DNA from: Macromonas bipunctata
GTDB taxonomy: Bacteria > Pseudomonadota > Gammaproteobacteria > Burkholderiales > Burkholderiaceae_C
DNA: 64,000 nt
NCBI RefSeq assembly: GCF_002837135.1
Contig: NZ_NWBQ01000005.1
Coordinates: 1-64,000, forward strand
Direction of reading: 5' to 3'
This document shows positions 54,611 to 64,000 of the stretch, in pieces. The position numbers and the translations under genes were made by a program. Position 1 is the first letter of the stretch. Every line of letters starts with the position of its first letter. The notes under the pieces were generated by a model. It had not been told where the DNA came from and did not search any database. It saw only the letters and a program-made list of their open reading frames with translations.

Positions 54611-55815
54611 GCGGGCTCCAGATGTTGTGCCACATCGGCCAAAGCGTGCAGCAACTGCGCCACATCGGCCATGCTGTGCGCGGCGCTGAAGGTGATGCGC
54701 AAACGCGCTGTGCCCACCGGCACGGTGGGCGGACGGATGGCGGGCACCCACAGCCCTTGCGCCTCCAACGCAGCCGACAGGCGCAAAGCGGTCTCGTTGC
54801 CCCCCACCACCAGCGGCTGGATGGCGGTGTACGAATCCGGCAGTGACCAATCGGGCCGCTGGGCCAGCACAGGTTGCACCCCAGCCCGCCATTGGGCCAG
54901 CAGATTGCGCAGGTGGGCGCGCCGCACATCGCCCTCCGGGCTTTCGATCAGGGCCAGACTGGCGCGCAGCGTGTGGGCCTGCACGGCGGGCATGGCGGTG
55001 GTATAGATGTAGCTGCGGGCGCGCTGCACCAGCCACGCAATGATGGTGGGGTGAGCGGCCACAAAGGCCCCGGCCACCCCTGCGGCCTTGCCCAGCGTGC
55101 CCATCACAATCAGGCGCTCGCTGCACAAGCCGAAATGCTCCAGGGTGCCGTGGCCGTGCGCGCCCAGCACCCCGAGGCCGTGCGCGTCGTCCAGCACCAG
55201 CCAAGCGTCGTGGGCCTCGGCCAGCGCCAGCAAGGCGGGCACATCGGCCACATCCCCGTCCATGCTGAACACCGCATCGGTAACGATGAGCTTGATGGGC
55301 GTGTCACAGGCGCGCAATTGGCGCTCCAGCACATCCAGCGCGCCATGTGGGTAGCGCAACCGCTTGGCCGCCGGTGCCAACAAGCTGCCGTCGATCAAAG
55401 ATGCGTGGTTGAGCTTGTCGGAAAAAATCGTGGTCTGGCCATCGGCCAAAGCGGTCATCAGTGCCAAATTGGCGGCGTAACCGCTGCCCAGCACCAGTGC
55501 GCGCGCGCCCGGAATGTGCGGTGCGAACCAGCGCGCCAGATCATCCTCCAACTCGGCATGGGCTTGGGTATGGCCACTGACCAGGTGCGAGGCCCCACTG
55601 CCCACCCCCCAGCGTTGCGCGCCCTCGCTCGAAGCCGCGACCAACGTGGGATGGTGGGCCAAACCCAAATAGTCGTTGCTGCAAAAGGCCAGCAACGCCT
55701 GGCCTGATGCCTGCGTGACCTGCGGCGCGCAGGGACTGGCTACCGTGCGGGGTCGGCGGCGCAACCCGGCAGCGTCCAGTTCAAGCAGTTGGCGGTGGAG
55801 ATGGCGAATCAGCAT
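54607..55815 (-). CDS. bioF: 8-amino-7-oxononanoate synthase
   Basis: 402 residues, alpha-oxoamine synthase family. ALLAFCSNDYLGLAHHP near the N-terminus, GSGASHLVSGHTQAHAELE, DDAHGLGVLG, and the PLP lysine in IVMGTLGKAAGVAGAF. Condenses pimeloyl-ACP or -CoA with alanine. The start overlaps the end of bioA by 35 bp. Confidence 0.96.
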   Translation of the reverse strand: MLIRHLHRQLLELDAAGLRRRPRTVASPCAPQVTQASGQALLAFCSNDYLGLAHHPTLVAASSEGAQRWGVGSGASHLVSGHTQAHAELEDDLARWFAPHIPGARALVLGSGYAANLALMTALADGQTTIFSDKLNHASLIDGSLLAPAAKRLRYPHGALDVLERQLRACDTPIKLIVTDAVFSMDGDVADVPALLALAEAHDAWLVLDDAHGLGVLGAHGHGTLEHFGLCSERLIVMGTLGKAAGVAGAFVAAHPTIIAWLVQRARSYIYTTAMPAVQAHTLRASLALIESPEGDVRRAHLRNLLAQWRAGVQPVLAQRPDWSLPDSYTAIQPLVVGGNETALRLSAALEAQGLWVPAIRPPTVPVGTARLRITFSAAHSMADVAQLLHALADVAQHLEPA

Positions 55816-57160
55816 CGAGACAAGCCGTCGCCTCGTCCAGCACCGCCATCAGGCGCTGTGCCAGCCACTGCGACAGGGCTTCATTCAACAGGTAAGGGGG
55901 CATCAGGTACACGGTGCGGCCTATGGGGCGGATCAGCAACTCGTACCGCCGTGCAATCTGGTGGAAACGTTCGGCAAAACGCCCTTGGGCGTGTTCGGGC
56001 CGCACATCGAAGGCCCAAATCATGCCACAACGCCGCCAGTGTTCGATGCGTGGGTCTTTGTGCAGGGGCTGCAATGCAGCGTCCAACGTCAAGGCTTGCT
56101 GGGCGTTGTGCGCCAGCACGTCGTCTTGCTCAAAACGATCCAAGACGGCCAGCGCCGCCCGGCATGCCAGCGCGTTGCCGGTGTAGGAGTGGGAATGCAG
56201 AAAACCGCGCGCCACATCGTCGGAGAGGAAAGCGCGGTACACCGCATCGCGCGTCAACACCAGCGACAACGGCAAATAACCGCCCGTGATGCCCTTGGAC
56301 AGGCACACAAAATCGGGCCAGATGCCTGCCTGCTCGCAGGCAAAAAAGGTGCCGGTGCGACCACAACCGACCGCAATCTCATCGGCAATCAAATGCACCT
56401 GGTAACGGTCGCACAGCGCACGCACTTGCCGGACGTAAGACGCATCGTGCATGGCCATGCCCGCCGCGCACTGCACCAGCGGCTCAATGATGACGGCGGC
56501 GATCTGGCCTTGGCGCTGTTGCAACACAGCCTCCAGCTCGGCAGCAGCGCGTTGCGCTACGGCGGCAGCATCCTCGCCGGGCTGGGCTTGGCGTGCATCG
56601 GGGCTGGCAACCTGGTGCGACCGCATCAACAGCGGGTCGTAAGCATCGCGGAACACGGCCACGTCGGTCACGGCCAATGCGCCCAGCGTCTCGCCGTGGT
56701 AGCCCTGACGCAGGCAGACAAACCCGCGCTTGTCGCCCTGCCCCACGTTGCGCCAGTAATGGAAACTCATCTTCAGCGCAATTTCCACCGCCGAAGCGCC
56801 ATCACTGGCGTAAAAAGCGTGCCCCAGCACGCCACCTGTACGTGCCGACAGGCGTTCGGCCAATTCCACCGCCGGGGCGTGGGTACACCCGGCCAGCATC
56901 ACGTGCGGCAGCGTGTCCAACTGCGCCTTGAGCGCGGTGTTGATGCGCTCATCGGCGTGGCCAAACAGGTTGACCCACCAGCTGCTGTTGGCATCGAAGT
57001 AGCGTTGTCCGTCTTGGTCGAACAGCCACGGGCCACTGGCGCGGGCAATCGGCAAGGGCGGCACCACCTCGGCACGCTGCATCTGGGTACACGGGTGCCA
57101 CACGCTGGCCAGCGTGCGGCGTTGCCATTCGGCGTTGGAACTGACGGGGCTGGAACTCAT
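55781..57160 (-). CDS. bioA: Adenosylmethionine-8-amino-7-oxononanoate aminotransferase
   Basis: 459 residues, class III aminotransferase. WHPCTQMQ at the start and the SAM-pocket region [14 protein letters not shown] are specific to BioA; the PLP lysine is in [13 protein letters not shown] and the aspartate in [14 protein letters not shown]. Its ATG overlaps the stop of the VOC gene (ATGA), which links biotin synthesis to the carboxylase genes upstream. Confidence 0.96.
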   Translation of the reverse strand: MSSSPVSSNAEWQRRTLASVWHPCTQMQRAEVVPPLPIARASGPWLFDQDGQRYFDANSSWWVNLFGHADERINTALKAQLDTLPHVMLAGCTHAPAVELAERLSARTGGVLGHAFYASDGASAVEIALKMSFHYWRNVGQGDKRGFVCLRQGYHGETLGALAVTDVAVFRDAYDPLLMRSHQVASPDARQAQPGEDAAAVAQRAAAELEAVLQQRQGQIAAVIIEPLVQCAAGMAMHDASYVRQVRALCDRYQVHLIADEIAVGCGRTGTFFACEQAGIWPDFVCLSKGITGGYLPLSLVLTRDAVYRAFLSDDVARGFLHSHSYTGNALACRAALAVLDRFEQDDVLAHNAQQALTLDAALQPLHKDPRIEHWRRCGMIWAFDVRPEHAQGRFAERFHQIARRYELLIRPIGRTVYLMPPYLLNEALSQWLAQRLMAVLDEATACLDADSPSPPPTA

Positions 57161-57633
57161 CCCGCCAATGTAGCAAATGCCTGCACCACCTCGGGCGGTG
57201 CCTGCACCAACTCAATCAACACGCCCTCACCGGCGATCGGAAACTCGTCGCTGGCCTTGGGGTGCAAAAAGCAGATGTCAAAACCCGCTGCGCCCTTACG
57301 GATACCGCCCGGCGCAAAGCGCACCCCTTGGGCGGTGAGCCACTCCACGGCCTGCGGCAGGTCGTCGATCCACAGCCCCACGTGGTTGAGCGGCGTGGCG
57401 TGGACAGCGGGTTTTTTGTCCGGATCCAGCGGCTGCATCAAGTCCACCTCGACCTTGAACGGGCCCGTGCCCATCGCGCAGATGTCCTCGTCCACGTTCT
57501 CGCGTTCGCTCTTGAACGTGCCGGTGACTTCCAGCCCCAACATGTCCACCCACAGCTTTTGCAAGCGGGTCTTGTCGGGGCCACCGATGGCAATTTGCTG
57601 GATGCTCAGCACCTTGAACGGACGCTGGCTCAT
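57157..57633 (-). CDS. VOC superfamily protein, methylmalonyl-CoA epimerase-like
   Basis: 158 residues, two betaalphabetabetabeta modules. The second half ([33 protein letters not shown]) closely resembles methylmalonyl-CoA epimerase and keeps a His and a Glu metal ligand. The first module has QQIAIG where epimerases normally carry a His ligand, so metal binding may differ. Position between pccA and bioA, with mcm in the same operon, supports an epimerase role in propionyl-CoA to succinyl-CoA conversion. A glyoxalase-like activity is the alternative. Confidence 0.75.
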   Translation of the reverse strand: MSQRPFKVLSIQQIAIGGPDKTRLQKLWVDMLGLEVTGTFKSERENVDEDICAMGTGPFKVEVDLMQPLDPDKKPAVHATPLNHVGLWIDDLPQAVEWLTAQGVRFAPGGIRKGAAGFDICFLHPKASDEFPIAGEGVLIELVQAPPEVVQAFATLAG

Positions 57634-59678
57634 TTCTCAAACTCCACAATCGGTTGATCCACCACCAGCGATTCGCCCTTGTGGGCCAACACCTTGGCCA
57701 CCACGCCATCGGCGGCGGCAAACAGCACGTTTTCCATCTTCATGGCTTCGATGACGGCCACGCGTTCGCCCGCCTGCACCTTCTGGCCGACCTGCACCGC
57801 CACATCCACCAGCAAGCCCGGCATCGGCGACAGCACAAAGCGGCTCATGTCCGGCGGGGCCTTGAACGGCATCATGGCTTGCAGCTCGGCCGCGCGCGGC
57901 GACATGACCATGCACTCCAGCTTGGTGCCGTTGTGCTGCACCACCAGCGCCAGCGGGTTGCGGGCTGTACCGCGCTCAATTTGCGCGGTAAACGGGTTGC
58001 CGTTCACCGTGCCGGTGATGACAATATCGTTCAGGCGCGAGGCGGAACAGATGTGGTAACGCTTGCCATTGACGTAAGCAGTGGCCGAGGTGGCGGTATC
58101 GCCATCGTCCACCTGCACGCCGGTGTGGCGGTGTTGTCCATCGCGCGACAGGCTGACCACGGTGTAGGCCTTCTCGACCTGGACGCCGTAACCCGGCAAT
58201 TGGCCCGACATGCCCGAAGCGCGCTGACGCGACTTGCGGCGCACGAACGCGGCCAGTGCCACCAGCAAATTTTCGTCGTCGTGCGGCACATCCTCGGCGT
58301 GGAAGCCACCGGCGTAATGGTGCGCAATGAAGCCGGTGTTGAAGTTGCCCGACACAAAATCCGGGTGCGCCAACAGCGCCGCTTGGAACGGGATGTTGCT
58401 GTTGATGCCACGGATAACAAAACCGTTGAGCGCCTCGCGCATCTTGGCAATCGCATCGTTGCGGTCTTTGCCATGTACGATGAGCTTGGCGATCATCGAA
58501 TCGTAGTACATCGGGATCTCGCCACCCTCGAACACGCCGGTATCGACGCGCACACCGTACTTCTGCGACGGATCGGCCTGCCACATGGTTTCAGCCGGTG
58601 GCGTGAAACGCACCAAGCGGCCTGTGGATGGCAAAAAGTTGCGGAACGGGTCTTCGGCGTTGATACGGCACTCCATCGCCCAGCCGTCGCGCTTGATGTC
58701 TTCTTGACGCAGGTTGAGCTTCTCGCCGGCGGCCACGCGGATCATCTGCTCCACCAAGTCCAGCCCGGTGATGCACTCGGTGACGGGGTGTTCCACCTGC
58801 AAGCGGGTGTTCATTTCCAGAAAGTAGAAGTCCTGGTTCTTGCCCACCACAAATTCCACCGTGCCGGCGGACTGGTATTTCACAGCCTTGGCCAATGCCA
58901 CAGCCTGCTCACCCATCGCCTTGCGGGTTTCTTCGCTGATGAAGGGCGACGGTGCTTCCTCGATCACCTTCTGGTGGCGGCGCTGGATGGAGCACTCGCG
59001 CTCATTGAGGTACACCACGTTGCCGTGGCTGTCGCCCAGAATCTGGATTTCGATGTGGCGTGGCTGCTCCACAAACTTTTCAATAAAGATGCGGTCGTCG
59101 CCAAAGCTGTTGCGCGCTTCGTTCTGACAAGCGGTAAAGCCTTCCAAGGCTTCCTTGTCGTTGAAGGCCACGCGCAAGCCCTTGCCGCCACCACCCGCCG
59201 AGGCTTTGATCATCACCGGATAGCCGATACCCTTGGCGATCTCGACCGCCGCTTCGGCGTTGGCAATCGGGTCGTTGTAACCCGGAATGGTGTTGACCTG
59301 GGCCTCGTTGGCCAGCTTCTTGGAAGCGATCTTGTCGCCCATGGCGGCAATGCTGTGGGCCTTGGGGCCAATGAAGGCAATGCCTTCGTCTTCACAACGT
59401 TGGGCAAAGGCTTCGTTTTCGCTCAGAAAGCCGTAACCCGGATGGATGGCCTGGGCCCCCGTGACCTTGGCGGCGGCAATGATCTTGTCGGCCACCAGAT
59501 AGGACTCGCGCGACGGGGCCGGGCCCAGCAACACGGCCTCATCGGCCAGGCGCACATGGCGCGCTTCTTTGTCGGCCTCGGAATACACCGCCACAGTGGC
59601 GATGCCCATTTTCTTGGCGGTGGCGATGACGCGGCAGGCAATCTCGCCCCGGTTGGCAATGAGGATCTTCTTAAACAT
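57630..59678 (-). CDS. pccA: Propionyl-CoA (acyl-CoA) carboxylase alpha subunit
   Basis: 682 residues. Biotin carboxylase domain ([20 protein letters not shown]-grasp loop [26 protein letters not shown]), a BT/linker domain and a C-terminal biotinyl domain with the biotin-accepting lysine in EAMKMEN. Carboxylates biotin for transfer to propionyl-CoA by PccB. An in-frame GTG directly precedes the chosen ATG. The stop overlaps the start of the VOC gene (ATGA). Confidence 0.95.
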   Translation of the reverse strand: MFKKILIANRGEIACRVIATAKKMGIATVAVYSEADKEARHVRLADEAVLLGPAPSRESYLVADKIIAAAKVTGAQAIHPGYGFLSENEAFAQRCEDEGIAFIGPKAHSIAAMGDKIASKKLANEAQVNTIPGYNDPIANAEAAVEIAKGIGYPVMIKASAGGGGKGLRVAFNDKEALEGFTACQNEARNSFGDDRIFIEKFVEQPRHIEIQILGDSHGNVVYLNERECSIQRRHQKVIEEAPSPFISEETRKAMGEQAVALAKAVKYQSAGTVEFVVGKNQDFYFLEMNTRLQVEHPVTECITGLDLVEQMIRVAAGEKLNLRQEDIKRDGWAMECRINAEDPFRNFLPSTGRLVRFTPPAETMWQADPSQKYGVRVDTGVFEGGEIPMYYDSMIAKLIVHGKDRNDAIAKMREALNGFVIRGINSNIPFQAALLAHPDFVSGNFNTGFIAHHYAGGFHAEDVPHDDENLLVALAAFVRRKSRQRASGMSGQLPGYGVQVEKAYTVVSLSRDGQHRHTGVQVDDGDTATSATAYVNGKRYHICSASRLNDIVITGTVNGNPFTAQIERGTARNPLALVVQHNGTKLECMVMSPRAAELQAMMPFKAPPDMSRFVLSPMPGLLVDVAVQVGQKVQAGERVAVIEAMKMENVLFAAADGVVAKVLAHKGESLVVDQPIVEFEK

Positions 59679-59728
59679 CACATGTCTCCATCGGGTTGGG
59701 TTGGGTCTTTGGGGTCAGGTGCGGGCCT

Positions 59729-61126
59729 TCAGCCCCGCCTGCCTTTTCTGGGAATCACTTGTTCCAGCAGGCGCACTTGCTCGCGCTCCAGGCGCGCCTG
59801 CAGCCAGCGTTGCAGGCTGGCGCGCTGCGTGGCACTCAGCGCGCGGGTGGTCTCGACCAGCACCACTGCATCGTCGCTGGTGGCGGTGGTGTCGTCGGTG
59901 GCGCGGGCACCAAAGGCAAGCGTCACCGACGCCACCTGAGGCTGCTGGGCCTGCATCTCGCGGCGCAGCGCCAGCACGTCCACCTGGGGTGGCTGTGCCG
60001 CAGCCTGGGCCTGGGCCAGAGCCTGTTCGGCGGCGGCATCGCGCACCTGCTGCACGGCGGCCTCCAGGTGCTGGATCTTCTTGTCGCTCACCTGCAGCTG
60101 CTGCAGGATGGTCTGGTTCACGTCTTCGTGGAACTGGCGGCGCAACTGGCCCAGGTCCACCGGCGCATCACCCGCACGCCGCAGCTCGATGCGGGTGTTG
60201 CCCAGCCCCTCGCGCGACAGCAAGGCCTGCAGCACCGGACGCAACCGGGCCTCGTCAAAGCCGCCTACCAGCGTCAGGCGCAGCGTGCGCTGCTTGGCGT
60301 CCACGCGGTACGACACCACATTGAACGTAGGATCGCTCTCGATCTGCTGGGCCACGCGCGACACGCCACGGGTAAAGAACTCCTGCTGCACAAAGCGGTA
60401 GCCCAGCCAGACGCTGGGCGCCATGACGCAGGTGATGCCGATCACGATGACGATGCGGTGCAGGCGCCGCGTGGCCAGGTTGACACTGCCCCGGCGGCGC
60501 AGGTGCAACGCCTTGGAGATGGCCAGCGTGGCAGCGGCAATGAAGACGCTGTTGATGAGGAACAGGTAGGCCGCACCGCCAAACATCTCCCAACGGCCAT
60601 GCGCCAGCCCAAAGCCCGCCGTGCACAGCGGCGGCATGAGCGCGGTGGCAATCGCCACGCCCGGCACCACGTTGTTCACCGCCTTGCGGGTGGCGGCAAT
60701 CATGCCAGCGGCTCCGCCAAAGGCGGCAATCAGCACGTCCCACAGGGTCGGGCTGGTGCGCGCCAGCAGCTCGGAACCGGGCTGGTCCAGCGGACTGAGG
60801 GCAAAGTACAGCGTCGATGTGACCAGGCTGATCAGCGTGAAGATGCCCAGGGCGCGCGCGCCTTGGCGAATCAGCTGCAAGTCCTGCACCGCAGCGCCGT
60901 AGCCTATGGCCAGGATCGGGCCCATGAGTGGCGAGATCAGCATCGCGCCGACAATCACCGCCGTCGAGTTGACGTTGAGCCCGACCGAGGCGATCAGGAT
61001 GGCAAAGAACAGCACCCACAGGTTGGCCCCCACCGGGCGGGCGCCCGCGCGGATGTCGGCATCAATCGCGTCAGGATCGTCCTGATCCTGACGCAGATTG
61101 AAGAGGCGCCAGACGGTGGAGTTCAT
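59729..61126 (-). CDS. DUF389 family membrane protein
   Basis: 465 residues. About six transmembrane helices in the first 240 residues with the DUF389 core (STAVIVGAMLISPLMGPILA, VVPGVAIATALMPPLCTAGF), then a long soluble C-terminal region with coiled-coil (about 330-390). Function unknown. It sits between pccB and pccA in the same orientation with gaps of 26 and 50 bp; whether it serves the pathway or is a chance insertion is not clear. Confidence 0.88.
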   Translation of the reverse strand: MNSTVWRLFNLRQDQDDPDAIDADIRAGARPVGANLWVLFFAILIASVGLNVNSTAVIVGAMLISPLMGPILAIGYGAAVQDLQLIRQGARALGIFTLISLVTSTLYFALSPLDQPGSELLARTSPTLWDVLIAAFGGAAGMIAATRKAVNNVVPGVAIATALMPPLCTAGFGLAHGRWEMFGGAAYLFLINSVFIAAATLAISKALHLRRRGSVNLATRRLHRIVIVIGITCVMAPSVWLGYRFVQQEFFTRGVSRVAQQIESDPTFNVVSYRVDAKQRTLRLTLVGGFDEARLRPVLQALLSREGLGNTRIELRRAGDAPVDLGQLRRQFHEDVNQTILQQLQVSDKKIQHLEAAVQQVRDAAAEQALAQAQAAAQPPQVDVLALRREMQAQQPQVASVTLAFGARATDDTTATSDDAVVLVETTRALSATQRASLQRWLQARLEREQVRLLEQVIPRKGRRG

Positions 61127-61152
61127 GGGCGGCGGTGGCGGGTGTCAGCGCA

Positions 61153-62686
61153 TCAGAGCGGAATGTTGCCGTGCTTGCGCCACGGGTTGTCCAGCTGTTT
61201 ATCTTTGAGCATGACCAAGCTGCGGCAAATGCGCTTACGAGTTTCGTGCGGCAGGATCACGTCGTCAATGAAGCCACGCGCGCCCGCCACAAACGGGTTG
61301 GCAAAGCGGGACTTGTACTCGGCCTCGCGCTCGGCCAGCTTGGCCGGGTCTTTCTTTTCTTCGCGGAAGATGATTTCCACCGCACCCTTGGCCCCCATCA
61401 CCGCAATTTCAGCGTTGGGCCAAGCCAAGTTCACGTCGCCGCGCAAATGCTTGGAGCTCATCACGTCGTAAGCGCCGCCGTAGGCCTTGCGGGTGATGAC
61501 GGTGATTTTAGGCACCGTGCATTCGGCGTAGGCGTACAGCAACTTGGCACCGTGCTTGATGATGCCGCCGTATTCTTGGCTGGTACCGGGCATGAAACCC
61601 GGCACGTCCACAAACGTGACCACCGGAATGTTGAACGCATCGCAAAAGCGCACAAAACGCGCGGCCTTGATGGACGATTTGATGTCCAAACAGCCCGCCA
61701 GCACCAGCGGCTGGTTGGCCACAATGCCCACGGTTTGCCCGCCCATGCGCGCAAAACCGATGAGGATGTTGCCCGCGTAATCGGGTTGCAGCTCAAAAAA
61801 GTCACCGTCGTCCACAGTCTTGACGATCAGCTCTTTCATGTCGTAGGGCTTGTTCGGGTTGTCGGGCACCAAAGTGTCCAGACTCAGCTCGGCACGCTCA
61901 ATCGGGTCGGTGCCGGGGCGCACCGGGGCTTTTTCTTTGTTGTTGAGCGGCAGGTAGTTGTAGAGGCGGCGCAGCATCAGCAACGCTTCCACATCGTTTT
62001 CAAACGCCAAATCGGCCACACCGCTGCGAGTGCTGTGGGTAATGGCACCGCCCAACTCTTCGGCGGTCACTTCCTCGTGCGTCACGGTCTTGACCACTTC
62101 GGGGCCGGTCACGAACATGTAGCTCGAATCCTTGACCATGAAAATAAAGTCGGTCATGGCCGGGGAATACACGGCCCCCCCCCGCGCACGGGCCCATGAT
62201 CATGGAAATTTGCGGCACCACACCGCTGGCCATCACGTTGCGTTGGAACACGTCGGCGTAACCGCCCAGCGATGCCACACCTTCCTGAATCCGCGCTCCG
62301 CCCGAATCGTTGAGGCCGATCACCGGTGCGCCCACCTTCATGGCCTGGTCCATCACCTTGCAGATTTTTTCGGCGTGGGCTTCCGACAGCGCACCACCAA
62401 ACACGGTGAAATCTTGGCTGAAGGCAAAGGCCAAGCGGCCATTGATCATGCCATAGCCCGTGACCACACCGTCGCCCGGGATCTTGTTGTCGGCCATGCC
62501 AAAGTCGTTGCAGCGGTGCTCAACGAACATGTCCCATTCTTCAAAGGTGCCTTCGTCAAACAGCAGCTCCAGGCGTTCACGCGCCGTCAGCTTGCCTTTG
62601 GCGTGTTGGGCTGCGATGCGTTTCTGGCCGCCACCCAAGCGCGCAGCTTCGCGCTTTTGTTCCAGTTGTTGCAGGATTTCGTGCAT
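61153..62686 (-). pseudogene. pccB: Propionyl-CoA carboxylase beta subunit, frame broken at a poly-G tract
   Basis: Removing one base from the nine-base run at 62175-62183 (C on plus, G on the coding strand) gives 510 residues, the standard PccB length. The N-terminal part runs to [11 protein letters not shown], where the oxyanion-forming glycines lie; reading resumes with [19 protein letters not shown] in the other frame and ends KHGNIPL. The C-terminal carboxyltransferase motifs are intact. The gene would be essential for the operon's function, so a homopolymer sequencing error is the simplest explanation; a real null allele or phase variation is possible. Confidence 0.88.
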
Positions 62687-62714
62687 GGTCTTGTCTCCGG
62701 GAAAAATCGGTCAC

Positions 62715-63719
62715 TCAGTTAAAAAGCTCCAGCAGCTGGCGTGCGGCGGTGGAAGCGGGCACCTGCCCGGCCAGCACTTGCTGGGTCGTGGTATCCAGTG
62801 CCGCGCGCACCGCCGGGTGGGCACGGAAGCGTTGTTTCAGCCCCGCTTCAATGCGCTCCCACATCCAGGCACGTGCCTGCTGCTGGCGTTTGGCCTCAAA
62901 ACGGCCATGAACGGTCTGGGCGTGGCGGAAGGTACACACATGTTGCCAGAAAGCGTCCACGCCCTGCCCGTGCAATGCGCTGATTTGCATCACCTGCGGC
63001 TGCCACAACGGCACATCGTGCGGGGTGTGGTCGTGCTGGCCGTGCATGCCCAGCAGGCGCAAGCTGGAGGTGATTTGCGCCTGCGCACGCATGGCGGCAT
63101 CGGGGTCGATGTCCGCCTTGTTGATGACGACCAGATCGGCCAGCTCCATCACGCCTTTTTTGATGGCTTGCAAGTCATCGCCCGCATTGGGCAATTGCAG
63201 CAGGCAAAACATGTCGGTCATGTTGGCCACGGCGGTTTCGCTCTGGCCCACGCCCACGGTTTCGACAATCACCACATCGTAGCCCGCCGCTTCGCACACC
63301 AACATGGCCTCGCGGGTTTTTTCGGCCACACCACCCAAAGTGCCACTGCTGGGGCTGGGGCGGATGTAGGCCTGCTCGTGGACAGACAAGTGCTCCATGC
63401 GCGTCTTGTCACCCAGAATAGAGCCCCCCGACACGCTGGACGACGGATCCACCGCCAGCACCGCCACGCGGTGCCCTTGGGCAATCAGGTACAGCCCCAG
63501 CGCCTCAATGAAGGTGGACTTGCCCACCCCTGGCACACCGCTGATGCCCAAACGCAAAGCGCGGCCCGTGTGCGGCAACAACGCGGTCAGCAACTCATCG
63601 GCTTGCAAACGGTGGTCGCTGCGGGTGGACTCCAGCAACGTGATGGCTTTGGCCATCGCGCGGCGCTGCACCGGCGCGCTGCCCCGCACCAGGCCTTCAA
63701 GCAACGCAGCGGGTGTCAC
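62715..63719 (-). CDS. meaB: Methylmalonyl-CoA mutase-associated GTPase MeaB
   Basis: 334 residues, G3E family GTPase. Walker [13 protein letters not shown], switch region [31 protein letters not shown] and base-recognition [10 protein letters not shown]. Protects and reloads the B12 cofactor of methylmalonyl-CoA mutase. Start GTG at 63719 overlaps the mutase stop (GTGA), strongly linking the two. Confidence 0.94.
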   Translation of the reverse strand: MTPAALLEGLVRGSAPVQRRAMAKAITLLESTRSDHRLQADELLTALLPHTGRALRLGISGVPGVGKSTFIEALGLYLIAQGHRVAVLAVDPSSSVSGGSILGDKTRMEHLSVHEQAYIRPSPSSGTLGGVAEKTREAMLVCEAAGYDVVIVETVGVGQSETAVANMTDMFCLLQLPNAGDDLQAIKKGVMELADLVVINKADIDPDAAMRAQAQITSSLRLLGMHGQHDHTPHDVPLWQPQVMQISALHGQGVDAFWQHVCTFRHAQTVHGRFEAKRQQQARAWMWERIEAGLKQRFRAHPAVRAALDTTTQQVLAGQVPASTAARQLLELFN

Positions 63720-64000
63720 CCGACGGCCTTCTTGATTTGCTCCAGCACGTCCTTGGCGCTGGCGGGAATGGGGGTGCCGGGGCCGTACACACCCTTGACA
63801 CCCGCTTCGTACAGCATGTCGTAATCCTGGCGCGGAATCACGCCGCCCACGAACACAATGATGTCGTCCGCACCCTGCTTTTTCAGTTCGGCAATGATGG
63901 CGGGCACCAGCGTCTTGTGACCTGCGGCCAAGGTGGACACGCCCACGGCGTGTACGTCGTTCTCGATGGCTTGGCGGGCGCATTCCTCGGGCGTTTGGAA
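63716..64000 (-). CDS. mcm: Methylmalonyl-CoA mutase, C-terminal cobalamin-binding part
   Basis: The last 94 codons are in the window; the rest lies beyond base 64000. The sequence has the B12-binding DVHAVG (DxHxxG, with the cobalt-coordinating His), then [13 protein letters not shown] and [12 protein letters not shown], as in the large subunit of the mutase. It converts methylmalonyl-CoA to succinyl-CoA. First visible gene of the propionate/biotin operon. Confidence 0.9.
   Translation of the reverse strand, partial: FQTPEECARQAIENDVHAVGVSTLAAGHKTLVPAIIAELKKQGADDIIVFVGGVIPRQDYDMLYEAGVKGVYGPGTPIPASAKDVLEQIKKAVG

Overview
The window looks like chromosomal DNA of a GC-rich betaproteobacterium, most likely Burkholderiales and close to Comamonadaceae. 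The basis is gene content and order: a MerR-type regulator followed by tRNA-Pro(GGG), DUF2069, an intracellular PHB depolymerase, twin YceI genes with cytochrome b561, and a methylmalonyl-CoA/biotin operon. No species is named because no database search was possible.

Layout. 1-517: 5' part of an IS200/IS605-type tnpB and a terminal-type hairpin. 534-3623: DUF2069 protein, transaldolase, MerR regulator, tRNA-Pro, terminator and an AEC permease. 3625-14615: a complete type I-F CRISPR-Cas locus on the minus strand (cas1, cas2-3, csy1, csy2, csy3, cas6f, leader with IHF sites, 35-repeat array). 14686-19164: orphan RelB/DinJ-like antitoxin, LysR regulator, cytochrome b561, two YceI proteins, pirin and azoreductase. 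19196-28889: recC-recB-recD. 28944-35739: hydrolase, murB, yajQ, a McrBC type IV restriction pair with atypical composition, and plsY. 35753-51620: housekeeping genes including prfB with its programmed +1 frameshift, pepN, fbp, tRNA-Thr(CGT), a frameshifted hybrid histidine kinase, trhP-like U32 peptidase, aromatic aminotransferase, phaZ and an RnfB-like ferredoxin. 51609-64000: a long minus-strand operon running mcm - meaB - pccB - DUF389 - pccA - VOC epimerase-like - bioA - bioF - bioD - bioB - cytochrome P450. It joins propionyl-CoA carboxylation to synthesis of the biotin the carboxylase needs.

Most notable result. Between cas2-3 and csy1 lies a plus-strand mini-CRISPR that is not part of the array. 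It has two degenerate I-F repeats (10055-10082 and 10109-10136) flanking a 26-nt guide and ends in a strong hairpin (10132-10154). The guide matches the DNA just upstream of csy1 (9991-10016) next to a CC PAM. It pairs at every one of the first 16 positions except 6 and 12, and position 18 is also mismatched; 6, 12 and 18 are the positions flipped out of the crRNA-DNA duplex in type I Cascade. This is the expected design of a crRNA-like (CreR-type) guide that lets the Csy complex bind and repress its own promoter without efficient Cas3 cleavage.

Other points of interest. The oldest array spacer resembles the adjacent AEC permease gene at 26/32 positions, with a correct CC PAM and mostly synonymous differences. 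A P450 is coupled to bioB, as a BioI-like pimelate-forming enzyme could be. Single-base insertions in poly-C tracts break the histidine kinase and pccB and may be sequence errors.
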